Shown in pieces: positions 45,016-56,341 of a stretch of DNA of 64,000 nucleotides (within the stretch, counting starts at the first letter, position 1; every line of letters starts with the position of its first letter). A model generated the notes under the pieces. The model worked only from the letters and a program-made list of their open reading frames with translations. It ran no database searches and was not told the origin of the DNA. Origin of the DNA: Flaveria trinervia (taxonomy: Eukaryota > Streptophyta > Magnoliopsida > Asterales > Asteraceae). The position numbers were made by a program, and so were the translations under genes. The stretch covers positions 19,917,228 to 19,981,227 of the forward strand of contig CM046443.1 in assembly GCA_025506515.1 (NCBI GenBank), written 5' to 3'.

Positions 45016-48000
45016 CTACTTCCCATGTATAAGCCTGTAGGATTCTCTGGTGTATGCTCTAAGAAACATAATTTGTTCTTCCATGGTAAGATTTTCAGCT
45101 CCACCATCAAACAATCCTTCACGCCCATACAGCTCTGAAATGTACTTAGCCTGTTTGCCATTTTTGAGCTCAACTGTTGTGATCTGTCTGTATGCAAACT
45201 CATCTGGGTGAGTCCCTTCAAGTAACAGACTGAGCTCATTTTGTTTGAAGTTCTCAAGCCTCTTGTAGACTAACCCCTTTTTAATTACTCTGTTCTCTAA
45301 CATCTTTTGGGGTGGCTGTTTAGTTTCATAGGCCTTCTTGAAATCTTCTACAATTTCCCAGGGTGATACTACAAGGACCACTGTGATCTCTTCATCTACG
45401 ATCCTTTTTACTTGGCCCTTGTATCTCGAAGGAATGTCTTTCTTCACAATTCTGTGAGCCACCCTAGGATCAGGCCATATTCTCACCTTTTCCTTTTATA
45501 TTGAAATGTGTTAGCAAGGGTGTACAATCTCAGAGCTTCCTTCTTCATACTGATTATTGATGAAGAAGCAGCATAAGTTTTGTCTATGCTTTTCAGCATC
45601 TCATCATCATGAAGCTTTTGCTGCTGTTCTTCTTCTATCTTTACTCTCACAGCTTCCATCTGTGAGGTGGGAGTGATGGGCATAGGTTTGGCTTTAGGCA
45701 AAGTTAGGACTGCAGAAAGAGGCAGCCTATCTTCTTCCTCATCATCCTCTTCTCTTCTTCTTCTTCTAGCCTCAACACCCTTCTCTTCTTCTTCTTGGGT
45801 GCATCATCGGCTGTTGTTTTGAGGGTAAAGGAGTTGGTTTAGAGGGTTGTGGTAGTGGTGATTTTGAAGTGGGAGGTTTTGCAGGTTGTTCTAGCATTCT
45901 TGTAGTGAGTGAGGCTTTTGAGTGTTTTGCTAGTTCTTTTGTTCCCAGCACCTGCCTCATTTAGTGCTTCAATCACCAATCCCTTAGTGTATGCTTCAGA
46001 CGAACAGATCTTGGTGGTTATTGCCAAGATACTGTCCCTGGTCCATGACTTAATCTCGATCAATGATCTCCCAAGGTACTTTGCAATGAATCTGATCATG
46101 ATCTCTAGTCTTTCTCTTTCTAATGCATCATAACTTGCCCATCTTGAGTTAATTTCTTCAACTTCAAGTCTCCTAATCTCTGAGTCAAGCTGTGCAGTAT
46201 CGAACCCCTGTCTATACAGTTGATCAATAATGGAGTCCATTGATTTACTGTGTGTAGCATCTGCCATTTTGATCATCTCATCGAGTTCGAGTTCTTTTTC
46301 TTTTCCTTCAACCTTTCTCTTCTTATATGTGACATGAAAGTCTTTGTGACTTTCACCCACTTGATCAATGTCAGCTCCCTTCACAAACTCCTCTTCCTTC
46401 TCAGTCTCCTTTTCTTTCTTCCCCTCTATGCTCTTCCTCTTTGCTTTCACTGACTGACTCTCCCCCTTTTTGGTTGCATTGGTTGCAAGGGTTTGAGTAG
46501 CAGAAAGCCTTGTGCTCACAATCTCCTCCACCAGGGGTTGTATGATTGAGGGAAGCCTCTCATCCATGGTTTTGATCACAATGTCTGTGATCATTGGGGT
46601 GATGAGAGGTAGGGATTGCTGAAAGATAGCAGCTGTTTGCTCAGAGGGGTTCTGTCCCTGAGAAGCAGTGCCAGAAATAGAGGCTGGTGGCTCGGAAGTT
46701 TTGAGTGGCTGAGTGTGTGGGAGACCTTCAGGTGAAGGTGCCATCTGTGGGTTTATGTTGGTGGCAGATGGACTTGCTTGTTGAGAGAATTGGTCAAGTA
46801 GTCTTTGTAGTCTACTGACTTCTTCCTCAAGAATTGTGTTCTGGGCCAGAACATCATAAAAGAAGCCCAGGTCATCATCAGCAGATGCTGAATCACCTGA
46901 CCTCCTGCTTGTAGCAGGATGTACATGCACTGGGTGTAGACCAGTTTTAGCATGTGCCCCTTTTTCTTGGAACTGGGGACTTCCAGCCTCAGGACATGTC
47001 CTTCATCAGCTGTTGCCTCTGGTGAGGTCTTAGCTATGTTACCAGCCTCAGTCTGATCATGTGCTGATTCAGAAGAGGTGCAACCTCACCAGATGTTCTG
47101 GTCTCCATATCCACACCAGGAGATAGAACAGTTAAACCCTCGTGCTGTGGGCTGTCAGAAGCATGTTGATCCTCTTCCTCAATTGCTGTGGTTTTCCCTT
47201 TGTTGGTGTTTGTTGGGGAGGAGGAGAGGCATGCAGCTGAGTCAGCACGTTTGCAATAATGAGAGAGTAGGACTTTGTGGGGCGGTTGCAGTGGGAGATG
47301 GGGTAAAAGCAGTATGCACCTGGGGAGAATGGTGCTCTTCAATGGCAATCTCCTCAAATGAGGAAGATCCCAGATTAGTGGGTACCCCTTCTTTGGTTGC
47401 TGCAGGCTCCTTTTGAGAGGAATCCTGAGCGGCTGTGGCTGGTGAAGTCCTTGTATCCACTAGGGGGTTATAACCAGTGGATATAGCCTGCGTTTGTGTT
47501 GCAGGGGCATCCTCAGGGGACTCATTTCCCTGAGTAGCCTTTTTGTCTTCTTTTTAGTGGTTTGGTGGGGACTTTGGATTTGGAGGTGGTGGCTGTGGGT
47601 TCCAGCTGCGTGGGTTTGCGCAGCTTGGCAGCCATTTTAGTGATTGGTCAGAGTTGTGCCGGGAGTATACTTCAGGCAATACAGCCGTAGCAGGGACTCC
47701 CAGGCCAACAAGTCCCTCAGCTTGAAGCTGGTTTTCAATTATGGCCATTATGAACCGAGGATATAATATCCAACGGTTAGCAAGTTGTTTTTGGGCCATA
47801 TCCTTGAGCTCTAAAAATAGTATTTCAGAAAAATTTAAAGGTTGTTGCTCAAGGATGGAGTACATTACCTGTTGCCACCTTGTGGACATTTGATCCCATG
47901 ATGAAGTCTTGGGGGCAAGGCAGACATTTACCAGGTGAAAGATGAGACGTTCGGCATCCTGGAAATGTTTCTTCAATATGGTAGATGCACTCAGGTTACC

Positions 48001-48351
48001 CTGGTATCCATGCTGGGCAAATGATTGATCGATTGTGCCCTTTGGATAACCAGTTGGGAAAGTGGCATCATCCAGATTGAGGGTTTGGCGAAGAATGTCT
48101 GGAGTAATGACCACTTTTTGATGATGGACAAACGATTGAAGAGACTCTGTGTCATTCTCCTCAGAGACAAGAGTGACGTTTGTCCAGAATTGGTTAAGAG
48201 ATTCGGCATATATGGTGGGATTTAACAGAAAAGCCGTTTTGTAAGGTGACTGAACCATTAAATCAATGGCGTTGTGAAACTTGGTCCAGTATGGCGATTT
48301 TGTGAGATGTGCGACACAGTTGTGTCGAGGTTTTAGTTGCATGGTCGCCAT
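45016..48351 (-). pseudogene. aORF of element G
   Basis: Starts MATMQLKPRHNC at 48351 in context ATCAATGGCG. N-terminal domain (265-codon frame): NPTIYAESLNQFWTNV, VVITPDILRQTLNLDD, KTSSWDQMSTRWQQVMYSIL, NRWILYPRFIMAII, homologous to the B exon-1 domain. After a stop near 47554 the same frame continues, with a shift near 47250. Then DDLGFFYDVLAQNTILEEEV (coiled coil, 46870), ATKKGE at the internal PPT (46465), basic patches KAKRKS and YKKRKVEGK (NLS-like) and IRFIAKYLGRSLIEIKSW. The C-terminal segment MRIWPDPRVAHRIVKKDIPS...ELYGREG ends at 45016. No membrane span. Element-encoded protein of unknown function. Confidence 0.82.
46459..46471 (-). promoter_or_regulatory. Internal polypurine tract in aORF, element G
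   Basis: Minus-strand AAAAAGGGGGAGA; same 13-mer as in D and F. Confidence 0.45.
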
Positions 48352-48431
48352 TGATGAAGAGAGGTTACAGAGTTTTTTTGAACGTTAGGTTTGAGAAGAG
48401 AAAAAGTAAAAACTCTGAAGGTGGGATAAGG

Positions 48432-48439
48432 TATTTAAA
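48432..48439 (-). promoter_or_regulatory. Putative aORF promoter TATA, element G
   Basis: Minus-strand TTTAAATA in CCTTTAAATACC, about 80 bp before the aORF ATG and directly downstream of the spacer palindrome cluster; F has CCTATAAATACC in the same place. Confidence 0.5.
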
Positions 48440-48469
48440 GGGTAGGGTTAGAAAACGACTGAAGGTTTT

Positions 48470-48960
48470 GGTGTTAGTCATCAGTTGTTGAAACTACTGA
48501 TGACGTGGTAACTTTCAGAGGTTTGGAATGACTGACCGTATTGGTGTGATCAGCAGTTGTTATAAAACAACTGAAGACTTGGTTTTAACCGTCAGACGTT
48601 GACAGCTGAAGTCTCTGATTTAGTCATCAGTAGTTATAAAACTACTGAAGATTTAGTCATCAGTAGTTATAAAACTACTGAGGTTAGTCATCAGTAGTTA
48701 TAAAACTACTGAAGACAGTTTTGACTTCAGGTGATGAAACAACTGAGGACTTGGTATTAGTCATCAGTAGTTGGGAAACTACTGAAGACTTTGGTTTTAC
48801 CATCAGTTGTTGTAAACAACTGAAGACTTGGTGTTAGTCATCAGTAGTTGTGAAACTACTGAAGACATGGTTTTGCTTCAGTTGTTTAGAAGAAACAGCA
48901 GTTGGGAAACTACTGAAGACAAAAAGGCTCATCAGTAGTTGTCGTCAATTCATTGCTTTT
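48470..48960 (-). repeat. Hairpin cluster between pol and aORF, element G
   Basis: Runs of CAGTAGTT-loop-AACTACTG (48628-48647, 48842-48861) and the compensated version CAGTTGTTGTAAACAACTG (48804-48822), about every 30-50 bp. No open frame of substance. Confidence 0.88.
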
Positions 48961-49249
48961 CAGCTGTTTCATACTGTCCTCAACACGTACTCATCAGACG
49001 TTTTCATCTGTTTCAGATGTTTCATAGGACATCAGTACGTATTTGTATTTCTGACAACAGTAGTTGTAGCTACATCAGCTGTTGTAACTACATCAATGTT
49101 TTAACAAATAAGTTTGAGTACTGAGAAGTTAAGCTAGTAGTTAAAGAAAACTTCCTGGATAAATAACTAGATACTTCAGTACTTATATATGACAATAATA
49201 AACTAATGATCATCAGTACTTGTGAGCTGAGATCATCAGTAGTTGTCAC
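48961..49249 (-). other. Non-coding spacer after pol stop, element G
   Basis: AT-rich, with scattered CATCAGTAGTTGT motifs; no supported gene. Same place as 61012-61330 in F. Confidence 0.6.
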
Positions 49250-52200
49250 TTATTCTAGCTGCAGCATACCAAGCCTTAACACTAGGTTTTGGAAAGTTGT
49301 GCTATCCAAGGGCTTAGTGAAAATGTCTGCAAGCTCATCAGCACTAGGAACAAATTTTGGATCAATCAGACCTTTTTCAAAACAATCTCTAATAAAATGG
49401 TGTCTGATTTCAATATGTTTAGTCCTAGAGTGCTGGACAGGATTCTTGACAATACAAAGAGCTGAAGAGCTGTCCATTAACAATGGGGTCTTAGTCTCTG
49501 TTATGCCATAATCCAATAATTGGTTTTGAAGCCAGAGTACCTGAGATGTACAGCTTGCAGCAGCAATGTACTCTGCTTCAGCAGTTGATGTAGCAACTGA
49601 GGTCTGCTTCTTACTCTGCCAAGAAATCAAGCAGTTGCCTAAGAATTGGCATCCTCCAGAAGTGGACTTTCTTGTCAACTTACACCCTGCATAGTCACTG
49701 TCAGAAAAAGCAACTAATTTACCAGAATGTCTAGTAGAATACCATAAACCTAGAGATGGAGTGCCTTGCAAATATCTAAAGATCCTCTTGACTGCAATCA
49801 AATGAGACTCCTTAGGTGCAGCCTGAAATCTAGCACAAACACATGTAGCAAACATAATATCTGGTCTAGAAGCTGTTAAGTACATCAAGGACCCAATCAT
49901 ACATCTGTAAAGTGTTTCATCAACCACTTTACCTTTCTGATCTGTATCCAGTTGTGTGGTGTTGCACATGGGAGTAGAACAGGGCTTACACTTTTGTAAA
50001 TCAAACTTTTCCAAAAGATCTTTTGTGTATTTGGACTGATGAATGAAAATTCCATCAGCCTTTTGTTTGATTTGCAAACCCAGAAAGAACTGTAATTCTC
50101 CCATGGCACTCATTTCAAACTTCTGTTTCATCAACTTTGTAAAGGCATCACACAACTGTGGATCAGAGGATGCAAAAATAATATCATCTACATAAATTTG
50201 AACAAGTAGATTATGCTGCCAGCTTTCTAATGAAATAAAGTCTTATCTATGGAGCCTCTAGTGAAATTATTTTCCAGAAGAAAGTTTGATAATGTCTCAT
50301 ACCAGGCTCTAGGAGCTTGTTTCAACCCATAGAGAGCCTTATCAAGCTTATACACCCAATTAGGATGTTTATTGTCCTCAAAACCTGGTGGTTGACATAC
50401 ATAAACCTCTTCTTTAATTTTCCCATACAAAAATGCACTTTTGACATCCATTTGAAAAACTTTAAGGTTGTGATAAGCAGCATAAGCTAAAAACAATCGA
50501 ATTGCTTCCAGTCTGGCTACAGGGGCAAAGGTTTCATTATAATCAATACCTTCCTCTTGTGAAAACCCCTGTACAACCAGTCTGGCCTTGTTCTTAACAA
50601 TAAGCCCATTTTCATCAGTTTTGTTCCTAAACACCCATTTAGTGCCTATTGCACACTTACCTGGAGGTAGAGGAACCAGTTCCCACACTTGCTGTTTCTT
50701 GAACTGAAGAAGCTCAAGCTGCATGGCTTCAACCCATCCATTGTCCCTTAAAGCAATGTGATAGTTCTTTGGCTCTTGCTGACTAATGAAGAGAGCATAG
50801 AAGCAGAAATTAGACAATTGACTTCTTGTTGAAACGCCAGCATTGATATCACCAATGATTTGAGACATAGGGTGATTCTTCAGATCTTGGTACACAATAA
50901 GATCTGTGCAAGTGTTTGTAGCAGGCTCAGCAGCAACAGATGGTGATGGTGAAGCATTTCCTTGAAACCAATCAGTAGATGGTAATTCAAAGGAAGTTGA
51001 AGTTGTAGAAATCTCATCAGCATTTGTTGTGGATTGTGCTACTGAAGCTACAGGAACATCAGGTCTAGCTGAATCAGGCAGTTGATCACTAAACTTGAAA
51101 AGGTGATTACTGATATCATCATCATCATCAGTAACACCAGATGGATGACTAGCTACAGAAGATGATGGATTCATATGATCTGCAACAGCAGGTGGTTGAT
51201 AAGGAACATATTGCAGAATGTCCAGATCAAACAACTCCACAGGGTTTTGTGGAATTGTATCCTTAGGGGATTCATTGAACTTCACATGCAAGGTTTCTTC
51301 AACTATCTTTGTCCGACAGTTGAATACTCTATAAGCCTTGCAAGTGGATGATGAATAACACCAAATACCCTGCATCCACCTTAGAATCAAACTTTTGGAG
51401 TTGATCCTTTGTGTTGAGAATGTAACAGGGACACCCAAATGCTCTAAAGAATGAAATCAAAGGGGCTAAATGATGTAAAACTTCATAAGGAGTTTTCATC
51501 AACCTCTGATTTACTAAGGCTCTATTCTGTACATAGCAGGCTGTATTGACAGCTTCAGCCCAAAGGTCAGTGGCAGACCAGAATCAGCCAACATGGACCT
51601 TGCAGCTTCAATGAGGGTCCTGTTCTTTCTCTCCACTACTCCATTTTGCTCTGGAGTCCTGGGATGCTATACTGCCTCTTGATTCCCTTTGACAAGTAAA
51701 ACTCATCAAGAGTGTGGTTTCTGAATTCAGTACCATTGTCACTCCTCACACACTTAACTGGTAGGGAATACTGCTTCTCAACGTGTAACACAAAGTTCAT
51801 AATGGACTGAGCAGCCTCATCCTTTGAATGCAAGAAGAAGGTCCATACATATCTAGAGTAATCATCCACAATTACCAGACAGTATTTCTTCTTTGCCATA
51901 CTCATTACCTTCACAGGACCAAAAAGATCCATGTGCAGTAGTTGTAAGCAGGCATTAGACTTGGATTCTTCTATGGTTGGGAATGAAACTTTATGTTGTT
52001 TCCCTTTTAAGCATGCAGTGCAGATTTCATCACAATTGAACTCCTTTATTGGAAGACCTCTCACTAAACTCTTGTGGATCAGCTGATTCATGTTTTTGAG
52101 ATTAACATGACCCAGCCTTCTATGCCACAGTTTAGATTCTTGGAGAGAGGCCTTGAGAACAAGCATGGATGGCCTCTTAACTCAATTTTCTTTGACAGAT

Positions 52201-52590
52201 CCAAGGCATATACTCTTCCTATCCTGTTAGCCTTCAGGAGAGTATTATCATCCAGTACTTTGTCAATCAGGCTCAGAACCTTGGAAGACAGAATCCTACA
52301 GTTCTGGCTTGTGAAAAGAGCAACATGTCCTTTGTCACACATCTGACTGACACTCAACAGATTGTATTTGAGATTCTCCACATGGTTGACATCATCAAAT
52401 CTAATATCTCCATTAGACACAAATCCCTTTCCAATGATGTAACTTTAGCATCATTTCCAAATGAGACAAATCCCTTCTTTCCCTGAGAGTAATCATGAAG
52501 AAGAGAGCTGCTCCCAGTCATGTGCATGGATCCTCCACTGTCCACATACCAGATGCTTCTTTGGCATGCTGAAGAACCCTGCACAATCAT
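49250..52590 (-). pseudogene. pol: Pol of element G: protease, integrase, RT, RNase H
   Basis: Protease YVDSGGSMHMTGSSS near 52535, DSG intact. Integrase (52166-51636): LWHRRLGHVNL, CTACLKGKQH (HHCC), HMDLFGPVKVMS, RSDNGTEFRNH, then EQNGVVERKNR near 51640 after a shift, so D, D, E are all present. RT: 403-codon frame (51438-50227) with DVKSAFLYGKI and ALYGLKQAPRAWYE, and YVDDIIFAS just past its end near 50190. RNase H: 301-codon frame (50155-49250) with SDSDYAGC, TAEAEYIAAAS and DELADIFTKPLD. Frame breaks near 52350, 52100, 51640, 51440 and 50220. Confidence 0.94.
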
Positions 52591-52596
52591 AAGAAA

Positions 52597-55481
52597 CTAG
52601 TTAGCTTTGGAGACCCAAACCTTTTTGGTTTTGGGACTGACTTTATCAACAGATTTAACCATAGCTGGTTTCTCATGATTAACAGCTGATGAAGATGGAG
52701 ATGGTGCTGAATGGATTGGGCCTGGAATTCCTCTCAGTGGTTTGATCACATGGGTTTCAAGTTGGTTAACTCTCCCCAACAGATGCTGAACCATCATAAC
52801 AAGTTGTGTCTGATTTGAAGCTCGAGCTTTCAGTTCATTTGACACTCCAGAGCTTGTTTTTGATGAGTTCCTGTGACCCACCATTTCCTCCTTCTTAGAC
52901 TTCACAGACTTAGTTATGTTTATCATGAGGACAATATCAGCTGTCTTCTGATAAACCGCATCCTTCTTAGTGGATTTGGGTAAGGCCTTGGGTTTATCAG
53001 GTTGAGATGATTGTGGTACAAACTTGGTCTCAAACTCAGTTTTCATTTTATTTATTTCTAGTTTAATGAGCTCATCCCTTTGGAGCTTTAAACCCTTTTT
53101 GTACCAACATTCATCAGATAGATGATTGAATTTACCACAAATTTCACATGGTTTATTCTTCATCTTGGACATCTTTACTGCTGAAGTGGAAACTACTGAA
53201 GGTGTGATCTTCAGTACTTTCCTCCTATCAGTACTAGGTACTAAAGGATTTGTAACAGCTGAAGACTGGTAATTCAACTGTTTTCCATCCGTCCTAATAG
53301 ACTGTTTGATGGATTCCTCAGCAGTTGTTAGTCCTTGTATTTCAACTGATTTGAAATGCTTTTCAGATGTTGGGTCTCTTTCAGTACTTGAGGTACATTG
53401 AGGAACAACATCTGAAGTACTCAGCTTCATATGAGTCTCAGTAGTTAGACCATCAGTCAATTTATTTGTTGAGATCTTAACACTGGTTTCATTCTCTGAT
53501 CTTAGATTATCATTGGAGAATGACTCACACGATAATGTGGTTGGAGATTGCTTTCACTTTCAGACTTAACTATGGAGTTAGGAGTAAAGTCTGTTGGTGG
53601 AGCAGTATGGTTGTAACCATGCCAAACTTCACATTTGAAGCAGTTTGCTTGCTAAGAAGCATTTCAAATCCCTTGCATGATGAGACCCAGCGTTCACACT
53701 CAACTTGGGTCACTGCAAGTTTTTCTTTGAGACTCCTGTGGTCTTCCAGAATAACCTCTAGCTTGGCCTTTTCATCATTTAATTGGCATTTAAGCTTATA
53801 AATCTCATCACTTTTACTGTTAAGAGCAGACTCATACTCAGCTTTTCTTTTGAATGGTTTTCTCAAGCTCAAGTTTTTGATTTATTAATGCTACATTTGC
53901 CTCTCTAATAGAGACAAAGGCAGCTATGCATGATTCAGAACATAACTTGGCTTTAGCCTCTGAAGATACCTGAGTTACCTGTGAAGATGATGCATTTGAA
54001 CAGAACCCTCAGTAGACTCCAGGGCCATGAGAGCAAGATTTCCAAAAGGGTGTTCACCACCATGTTGACTAGCACCAGCATAGTATTGCTCAGTGTGACC
54101 AGACAAGTTATCAGGTAAGCTACTCCAGTCAACGACTCCAGGTGTGAAGAAGCTGTGATGAGGTTGTGATTGAGATGGAGATGGTTGAGGTTCTGGTAGT
54201 GCATGAGATTGTGGTACAATAGGAGCTTGAACTTGATTTGACTGTGGCATATAATAGCAGGGATAAGGATATGGCATTTGACCCTGAGGAACAAAATATG
54301 CAGGAGATTGAGGGTGTGATGAATGACTAGAACCAGCAGAGTGTTGCCCTTTGAATTGTGAATTGTTATTTGGAAAAGTCAAAAGGGTGCAGAAGTGTTA
54401 GATCCAGTTGATCTACACTCTCTTGCAAAGTGTCCAAGCCTGTGGCATTTGTGACACTTCAACTTGCTCTTGTCAAAACCGACTTTGGTTTTGTCAGAGA
54501 GTCCAGGAAATTTCCTGCCAGTTCTCTTGTAGAATTTCTGAGATCTGATATTGATCAAGGCCATTTGGCTCAAAATATCCATCTCTTCTAAATCATCATC
54601 AGCAATGCCCTTCAAATCATCCATGATAAAGCATAGATTGTCACTATTATTACCAGAATGACAATCAACACTCACAAAGGCATGATTAGAATTGTTTGAG
54701 GTGAAATCAATATGCTCATCATAGTGGCATTCTGATCCTGCATACTCTGACTCATGACTTACCAAGGCAGTGTTTCCTGGTACAAAATCATCAGTGAGCT
54801 TTCCAGATGATGACAGTTTTCGTTTCTGTTCTATCTCTCTCTCAAATGTGAGCAATTTCCCATGGAGTTGGTGAGAGATAGTTTGTCCAAATTTGCACTG
54901 GAGCGTAGGACAATAGTATATGTGTCCCATCTCTCAGGCAGTGATCTGAGAAATCTGTTATTCATCTGGCTGTTTGTGTACTCATGTTTGACCATTTTTA
55001 ATTCAGATATCAAACAAGAGAACCGCTCAAACTGTTGAGTCAGTGTCTCACCCTTCCTATGAGAGAATGTCATATTGTTGGGCAAGGATTTCTCTATTAT
55101 TTGCCAAGACCTCATCTGTTCCTCCAAATTGTTCTTTCAAGGCATTCCAGAGGTCATGGGCAGTTTCATAATGCATTAGCCCAGAATAGATTTCATTTGG
55201 CAGTGCCATGGCCAGAATTCCATGGGCTTTTGCATCAATCTCAAACAATCTTATCCTCATCTGAGTATTGCTCCCTCCTCTTCGGAACATTTGATTGGTT
55301 TCCGGGTTATTCACCATAGGCTTGTGTGGACCATGTACCACTGATGTCCAACAACCTGAGCTGTTAACAGACAGGTGATGGAGAGCATTCGTCGTTGCCA
55401 TATGTTGTACTCATTCCTAACCAGCATCGGAGGCTTGGTTGAGGAACCAGTATTGTGAGGATCATTGGAAGGAGTAGTCAT
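52597..55481 (-). pseudogene. gag: Gag of element G with two zinc knuckles
   Basis: Start MTTPSNDPHN at 55481; the UBN2 region spans frames to 54831 (LFEIDAKAHGILAMALPNE, EQFGGTDEVLANN, ELKMVKHEYTN). SHESEYAGSE acidic part, MDILSQMALINIRSQKFYKR, then knuckle 1 CHKCHRLGHFAREC near 54460-54420. Pro/Gln/Ser-rich, Tyr-rich segment (54382-53975), coiled coil (53872-53570), knuckle 2 CEICGKFNHLSDEC near 53150-53110, then a basic tail ending KKVWVSKAN at 52597. Shifts near 55400, 55060, 54900, 54380, 53960, 53540. Confidence 0.9.
53165..53465 (-). repeat. Palindrome-type motifs inside G gag coding sequence
   Basis: The segment upstream of knuckle 2 is full of AGTACTGAAG, CAGCTGAAG, AACTACTGA and CAGTTGTT words, the same words as in the LTR and spacer. 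F shows this at 57105-57360. Confidence 0.7.
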
Positions 55482-55697
55482 TTTAGGTCCAAATACAATT
55501 TAATTCAAGCTTTTAAAAGATTTTACACAGACCACAACAGACTCAATGAAAACCAAGAATAAATCTCAGGATGAATGACCAAAAACACAGAAAATCAATC
55601 TCTATAACCGTTTCTTGCAAAAATGCTAATTCAATCAAACTTGGATCTTGGATAGCAGTTTCAATGATCAATTATTAGATCGATCAATGATGAACCG
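55482..55697 (-). other. 5' leader of element G
   Basis: Short untranslated region between PBS and gag ATG; no palindrome cluster is evident here, unlike A and B. Confidence 0.6.
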
Positions 55698-55709
55698 GCT
55701 CTGATACCA
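55698..55709 (-). promoter_or_regulatory. Primer-binding site, element G
   Basis: Minus-strand TGGTATCAGAGC two bases from the LTR. Confidence 0.93.
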
Positions 55710-55711
55710 TT

Positions 55712-56336
55712 TGACAGGATCAGTGATCTCAAGTTTGATGGATTAGAGTGTAACGCAGCGGAATAAGAACAAGAATTAGACAAATTATAGCAAGAATTTG
55801 ATATTCGTATGCATTATGAACAAATACGGTTGTAAAGAGAGAATATATTTCTGTGAAAAGGAATGTTTAATAATATCAAATGTTTCTGCTCAATCATTCA
55901 CCTTACAATAGGTTGACACTCCTTATATAGAGTGCAATCACTGCTGATATCACGGGATAGTGACATCTGGCAGATTTGTTACAAAAATAACTAAAACTCA
56001 ACAAACTACTGAAATGTTCACAACTACTGAGAACATATCAGAGTGCTAAGTATAAAACATAAAACTACTGATACGAAACTACTAAAACTACAACGACTGA
56101 AGAACAAGCTCTTCAGTCGTTTTACAAAACTACAGAAAGGAAAACATAAAACTACTGAAACGAAAAACCGTCACAACTACTGAAGAAGACCTCTTAGCTG
56201 TTGTGACAACGACTGAACTTGGTCTTCAGCACTTGTCTTCGGACTTTGTCTTCAGCTGTTGTGGACTTCAGCAGTGTTGTGCGTCTGTGGGTCTTAAGGT
56301 TTTTCTGATCCGGCTCATTGGTTCTTTTGGTCAACA
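55712..56336 (-). repeat. 5' LTR of element G (625 bp)
   Basis: Homologous to 44174-44799 over its full length; TATATAAG at 55929-55922 (minus). Outer end has lost one C (GGTCAACA versus GGTCCAACA in the other LTR). Motif cluster about 56000-56290. Confidence 0.94.
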
Positions 56337-56341
56337 ACCTC
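56337..56341 (+). repeat. Target-site duplication ACCTC (right) of element G
   Basis: Matches 44169-44173; F gag continues at 56342. Confidence 0.92.

Larger units (their letters stand above)
44174..56336 (-). mobile_element. Element G: complete second-family copia element (12.2 kb)
   Basis: Minus strand with both LTRs, PBS, gag, pol, spacer, aORF and PPT, flanked by ACCTC inside F gag. The LTRs show at least a dozen differences by eye. Long open frames (403 codons across RT, 301 in RNase H, 363 in aORF) make it the least decayed element, although frameshifts remain. Confidence 0.95.
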
